The notes under the pieces: model-generated | The model's input: the letters and a program-made list of their open reading frames with translations, nothing else | Told to the model about the DNA's origin: nothing | The model's database searches: none | Assembly (NCBI RefSeq): GCF_039534165.1 | Contig: NZ_BAAAUX010000011.1 | Coordinates: 1-64,000, forward strand | Length of the DNA stretch: 64,000 nt | Reading direction: 5' to 3' | Source: Saccharopolyspora_D taberi | GTDB lineage: Bacteria > Actinomycetota > Actinomycetes > Mycobacteriales > Pseudonocardiaceae | Translations under genes and position numbers: made by a program | Part shown: positions 61,523 to 64,000 of the stretch, in pieces | Numbering within the stretch: position 1 is the first letter of the stretch | Layout of the letters: each line of letters opens with the position of its first letter

Positions 61523-61600
61523 CGGACAAGTGGTGCCTTTTACCAGTTCCCACCCAGGCCGCCCGGTGGATCGCGATCACGCCCAACCAGCGGATCGCCG

Positions 61601-62932
61601 TCAGTGGATCGCGATCAGGCCCACCCCGAAACCGGCCGCGATGACCACACCGCAGACCAGCAGCGCCCACTTGATCGCGAACCGGTGGTGGTCACCGAGG
61701 TCCACCTTGGACAGTCCGATGAGGACGTACATCGCGGGCACGAGCGGGCTGAGCATGTGGATCGGCTGCCCGAGCAGCGAGGCGCGGGCGATCTCCAGCG
61801 CGCCGATGCCGTGCTGGGCGCCCGCCTCGGCCAGGATCGGCATGACGCCGAAGTAGAACGCGTCGTTGCTCATGAAGAAGGTGAACGGGACGCTGAGCAC
61901 CGCGACGATGACGCTGAAGAACGGGAACAGGGCGTCCGGCATCGCGCTGAGCAGGTACTGCGCCATCTGCTCGATCATCCCGGTGCCGGAGAGCACCCCG
62001 GTGAACACCGCCGCGGCGAAGACCATCGCGACCACCGCCACGACGCTGTCGGCGTGCGCGGCGATGCGGGCCCGCTGCTGGTCCAGCCGCGGGTAGTTGA
62101 CGATCAGCGCCAGCCCGGTGCCGATCATGAACAGCACCGCGATCGGCAGCACGCCGATGATCAGCGCGGTCAGCAGCGCCACGGTCAGCCCGGCGTTGAA
62201 CCAGAGCAGCTTCGGCCGCAGCGACTCCCGGTCGGGCGCCAGGACGTCGAAGTCGGACGAGCCCCCGGCGCTGCCGCCGGAGCCGGAGCCGCCCCCGCCC
62301 ACCAGCGCAGGCGCAGCGGTGCGGAGCCGGGCGCGCTCGCGCAGGCCCAGGACGTAGGCGATCGCGAACACCGCGACGAGCCCGGCGGCCAGGGCCGGGA
62401 TCATCGGCACGAACAGCTCCTGCGGGTCCAGCCGCAGCGCGCTGGCCGCGCGGGCGGCCGGGCCGCCCCAGGGCACCACGTTGAGCACCGCGTTGGTCAT
62501 GCACGCCAGGCCGGTCATCAGCACCGGGCTGACGCCGAGCTTGCGGTAGATCGGCAGCAGCGCCGAGACGGTGATCATGAACGTGGTGGTGCCGTCGCCG
62601 TCCAGCGACACCACGGCCACCAGCAGCACCGTGCCCAGGATCAGCCGCAGCGGGTCGTTGCGGGTCAGCCGGACCACCCCGCGCGCGATCGGGTCGAACA
62701 GCCCGGCGTCGATCATGATGCCGAAGTACAGGATCGCGAACAGCAGCATCGCCGCGGTCGGGGCGACCGAGGTGATCCCCTCGGTGATCATGTCGCCGAG
62801 GCCCAGGGCGAAGCCGCCGAGCACCGCGAAGGCCACCGGGACCACGATCAGCGACACCATCGGTGAGAGCCGCTTGCTCATCACCAGGTAGAGGAAGACC
62901 GTCACCATGCACAAACCGAGCAGCGCGATCAA
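61601..62932 (-). CDS. CitMHS-family citrate:metal symporter
   Basis: A 443-residue transporter with about twelve helices that imports citrate complexed with a divalent metal. Family segments include GLGDMITEGITSVAPTAAML, SLDGDGTTTFMITVSALLPI, MTNAVLNVVPWGGPAARAAS and, near the end, FFMSNDAFYFGVMPILAEAG. A Gly/Ser-rich loop (about 215-235) separates the two halves. TTG at 62932 is the start, with GAGGAGG six bases upstream. It is divergent from a CitA/DcuS-type sensor kinase, the classical regulator of citrate uptake. Confidence 0.93.
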   Translation of the reverse strand: MIALLGLCMVTVFLYLVMSKRLSPMVSLIVVPVAFAVLGGFALGLGDMITEGITSVAPTAAMLLFAILYFGIMIDAGLFDPIARGVVRLTRNDPLRLILGTVLLVAVVSLDGDGTTTFMITVSALLPIYRKLGVSPVLMTGLACMTNAVLNVVPWGGPAARAASALRLDPQELFVPMIPALAAGLVAVFAIAYVLGLRERARLRTAAPALVGGGGSGSGGSAGGSSDFDVLAPDRESLRPKLLWFNAGLTVALLTALIIGVLPIAVLFMIGTGLALIVNYPRLDQQRARIAAHADSVVAVVAMVFAAAVFTGVLSGTGMIEQMAQYLLSAMPDALFPFFSVIVAVLSVPFTFFMSNDAFYFGVMPILAEAGAQHGIGALEIARASLLGQPIHMLSPLVPAMYVLIGLSKVDLGDHHRFAIKWALLVCGVVIAAGFGVGLIAIH

Positions 62933-63024
62933 CGCGTCCTCCTCTCCTGGCGGACCGAGTGGCCCGCGTTACAACGGCGTTTCGTTTGGCGGAACCGTAG
63001 GTGACCCCGTTCACCTTGACGAGG

Positions 63025-63069
63025 GTTGTCGACGTTGTCCGCCTATCCCGCGTTGCCGACGTTCTGCGC
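63025..63069 (+). promoter_or_regulatory. Direct repeats in the CitMHS/sensor spacer
   Basis: GTTGTCGACGTTGTCCGC (63025-63042) and GTTGCCGACGTTCTGCGC (63052-63069) agree at 15 of 18 positions and start 27 bp apart. Tandem direct repeats of this kind often bind CitB-type response regulators. Assignment is by position only. Confidence 0.4.
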
Positions 63070-63127
63070 GTTTTGCTCGCGGGCACCCGGGCGGCGCCGG
63101 GACCCGCCCGGTCCTTACAGTCGACGC

Positions 63128-64000
63128 ATGTCACGCCGCCCGATGCGGTTCGCGCGGCAGGCCCTGGCCTTCCAGATCGGACTGGTCGCCCTGGTGACCG
63201 CGATCGGTTTCGTGCTCGTCGCTTCGCTGCTCGACCGCACGCTCGTCGACCAGTACGGCCAGCGCGCCGTCGGGGTCGCCCGCGCGGTCGCCGCCGACGC
63301 CGGGCTCGCCGACGCGGTGGCCCGCGGTGACCTCGCGACGGTCCGGGAGACCGCCGAGCGCACCCGGGCGGCCACCGGCGCGCTGTTCGTCGTGGTCGCC
63401 GACCGCGCGGGCATCCGGCTCGCGCACCCGGACCCGGACCGGGTCGGCGAACCGGTGAGCACCGACCCGAGCTGGGTGCTGGCCGGGCACGAGGTCGTCG
63501 ACGTGCAGCGCGGCACCCTCGGCCTCTCGGCGCGCGGGAAGGTGCCGCTGCGGACCGCCGACGGCACGATCGTGGGCCAGGTCAGCATCGGTTTCGACGA
63601 CGAGCACATCCACACCGCGTTCCTCCGGCTGGCTGGGACCGCCGCGGCGTTCACCGGCGGGGCGCTGGTGGTCGGCGTCGCCGGGGCGGGCTGGCTGACC
63701 CGGCTGCTCAAGCGCCGGACGCTGGGCCTGGAGCCGCAGGAGCTCGCGGAGCTGGTGCGGCAGCGCGAAGCGGTGCTTTACGGCATCGGCGAAGGCGTGC
63801 TCGCGGTCGACGCGGACGGGCGCGTCTCGGTGCGCAACCGCGAGGCCGAGCGGCTGCTGGACACCACCATCGAGGTCGGTGCTCCGGCCGGGTCGCTGGA
63901 CATCCCGGCGAGGCTGCGCGACGTGCTCGCCGACCGGAAGCCCGCGGACAACCTCATCACCGTCGCCGGGGACCGGGTCCTGGTGGTCAACCACCGCTCG
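63128..64000 (+). CDS. CitA/DcuS-type sensor histidine kinase, N-terminal part
   Basis: The visible 291 residues contain a first membrane helix (about 13-35), an extracytoplasmic PAS-like (PASp/CitAP) domain (about 40-180) with ARAVAADAGLADAVARGD and the ligand-binding-type RIRLAHPDPDRVGEPV region, a second helix (about 183-205), and the start of a cytoplasmic PAS domain introduced by the family motif LGLEPQELAELVRQREAVL. The His-kinase domain lies beyond the window. It should phosphorylate a CitB-type regulator that switches on the divergent CitMHS transporter. ATG start; stop not reached. Confidence 0.88.
   Translation, partial: MSRRPMRFARQALAFQIGLVALVTAIGFVLVASLLDRTLVDQYGQRAVGVARAVAADAGLADAVARGDLATVRETAERTRAATGALFVVVADRAGIRLAHPDPDRVGEPVSTDPSWVLAGHEVVDVQRGTLGLSARGKVPLRTADGTIVGQVSIGFDDEHIHTAFLRLAGTAAAFTGGALVVGVAGAGWLTRLLKRRTLGLEPQELAELVRQREAVLYGIGEGVLAVDADGRVSVRNREAERLLDTTIEVGAPAGSLDIPARLRDVLADRKPADNLITVAGDRVLVVNHRS

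Overview
The window is very GC-rich, with strong G/C preference at third codon positions and frequent GTG/TTG starts. It carries actinobacterial hallmark families: SAM-dependent methyltransferases of the PF04672 type, a LAL-type LuxR regulator, a nitrobindin-like protein, EspC/WXG-type proteins and a Cys-terminated leader peptide. It reads as chromosomal DNA of a filamentous actinomycete, most likely Pseudonocardiales (Saccharopolyspora-like). The genus is inferred from style, not demonstrated. I saw no rRNA or tRNA genes, CRISPR arrays, insertion sequences or integrases.

Layout. 1-6.8 kb: membrane protein (cut by the edge), TPR-like/GGDEF protein, TIGR01777 epimerase, ECF sigma factor plus Ogt repair protein, DUF3592-like protein, and a degenerate hydrogenase-maturation-protease homologue. 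7.4-15.7 kb: kynureninase and an amino acid permease, small proteins, a tautomerase, an SDR/HxlR divergent pair, a DUF418-like protein, Nudix and DUF1540 proteins. 15.7-20.4 kb: Acg-type nitroreductase, then a purine-nucleoside unit (nucleoside hydrolase and GntR regulator divergent from adenosine deaminase) sharing a TGTCAGACAA operator, then a Sua5-like protein. 20.7-26.7 kb: secreted GH65 enzyme with a C-terminal discoidin-like module, DM13 protein, streptogramin-lyase homologue, and a KAP P-loop NTPase fused to a response-regulator-like domain. 26.7-33.1 kb: a complete polyol/sugar ABC operon with a zinc dehydrogenase, divergent from its SorC regulator; two perfect palindromes act as likely operators, one centred on the regulator's start codon.

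33.6-36.3 kb is a lower-GC island with four colinear genes: SseB/SAV_915-like, EspC-like with a YxxxD tail, a WXG-headed protein with an Ala/Gly-rich membrane tail, and a two-helix membrane protein. It looks like a type VII secretion substrate module with a possible toxin-immunity pair. 36.3-42.2 kb is a mandelate/benzoylformate catabolic operon (benzoylformate decarboxylase with all four key residues at the classical positions, MFS aromatic-acid transporter, benzaldehyde dehydrogenase, ABM protein) divergent from a LysR regulator. 42.2-45.5 kb contains a methyltransferase, an aminoglycoside-phosphotransferase-like gene remnant, a DUF1992 protein and a flavin amine oxidase split by one frameshift. 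45.6-51.6 kb holds a MacB/FtsX-type exporter, a cytochrome P450 and a second DUF418 protein.

52.4-55.3 kb is the metY-metX operon for direct-sulfhydrylation methionine synthesis. It is preceded by an apparently leaderless short ORF ending in a Cys codon, a probable cysteine-responsive attenuator. 55.3-64 kb carries an epimerase, a GreA-like factor, a large LAL regulator, a 250-bp degenerate tandem repeat, a LacI regulator, a CitMHS citrate transporter and the sensor part of a CitA/DcuS-type kinase cut by the right edge. The most unusual items are the KAP-receiver fusion, the type VII-like module and the metYX leader.
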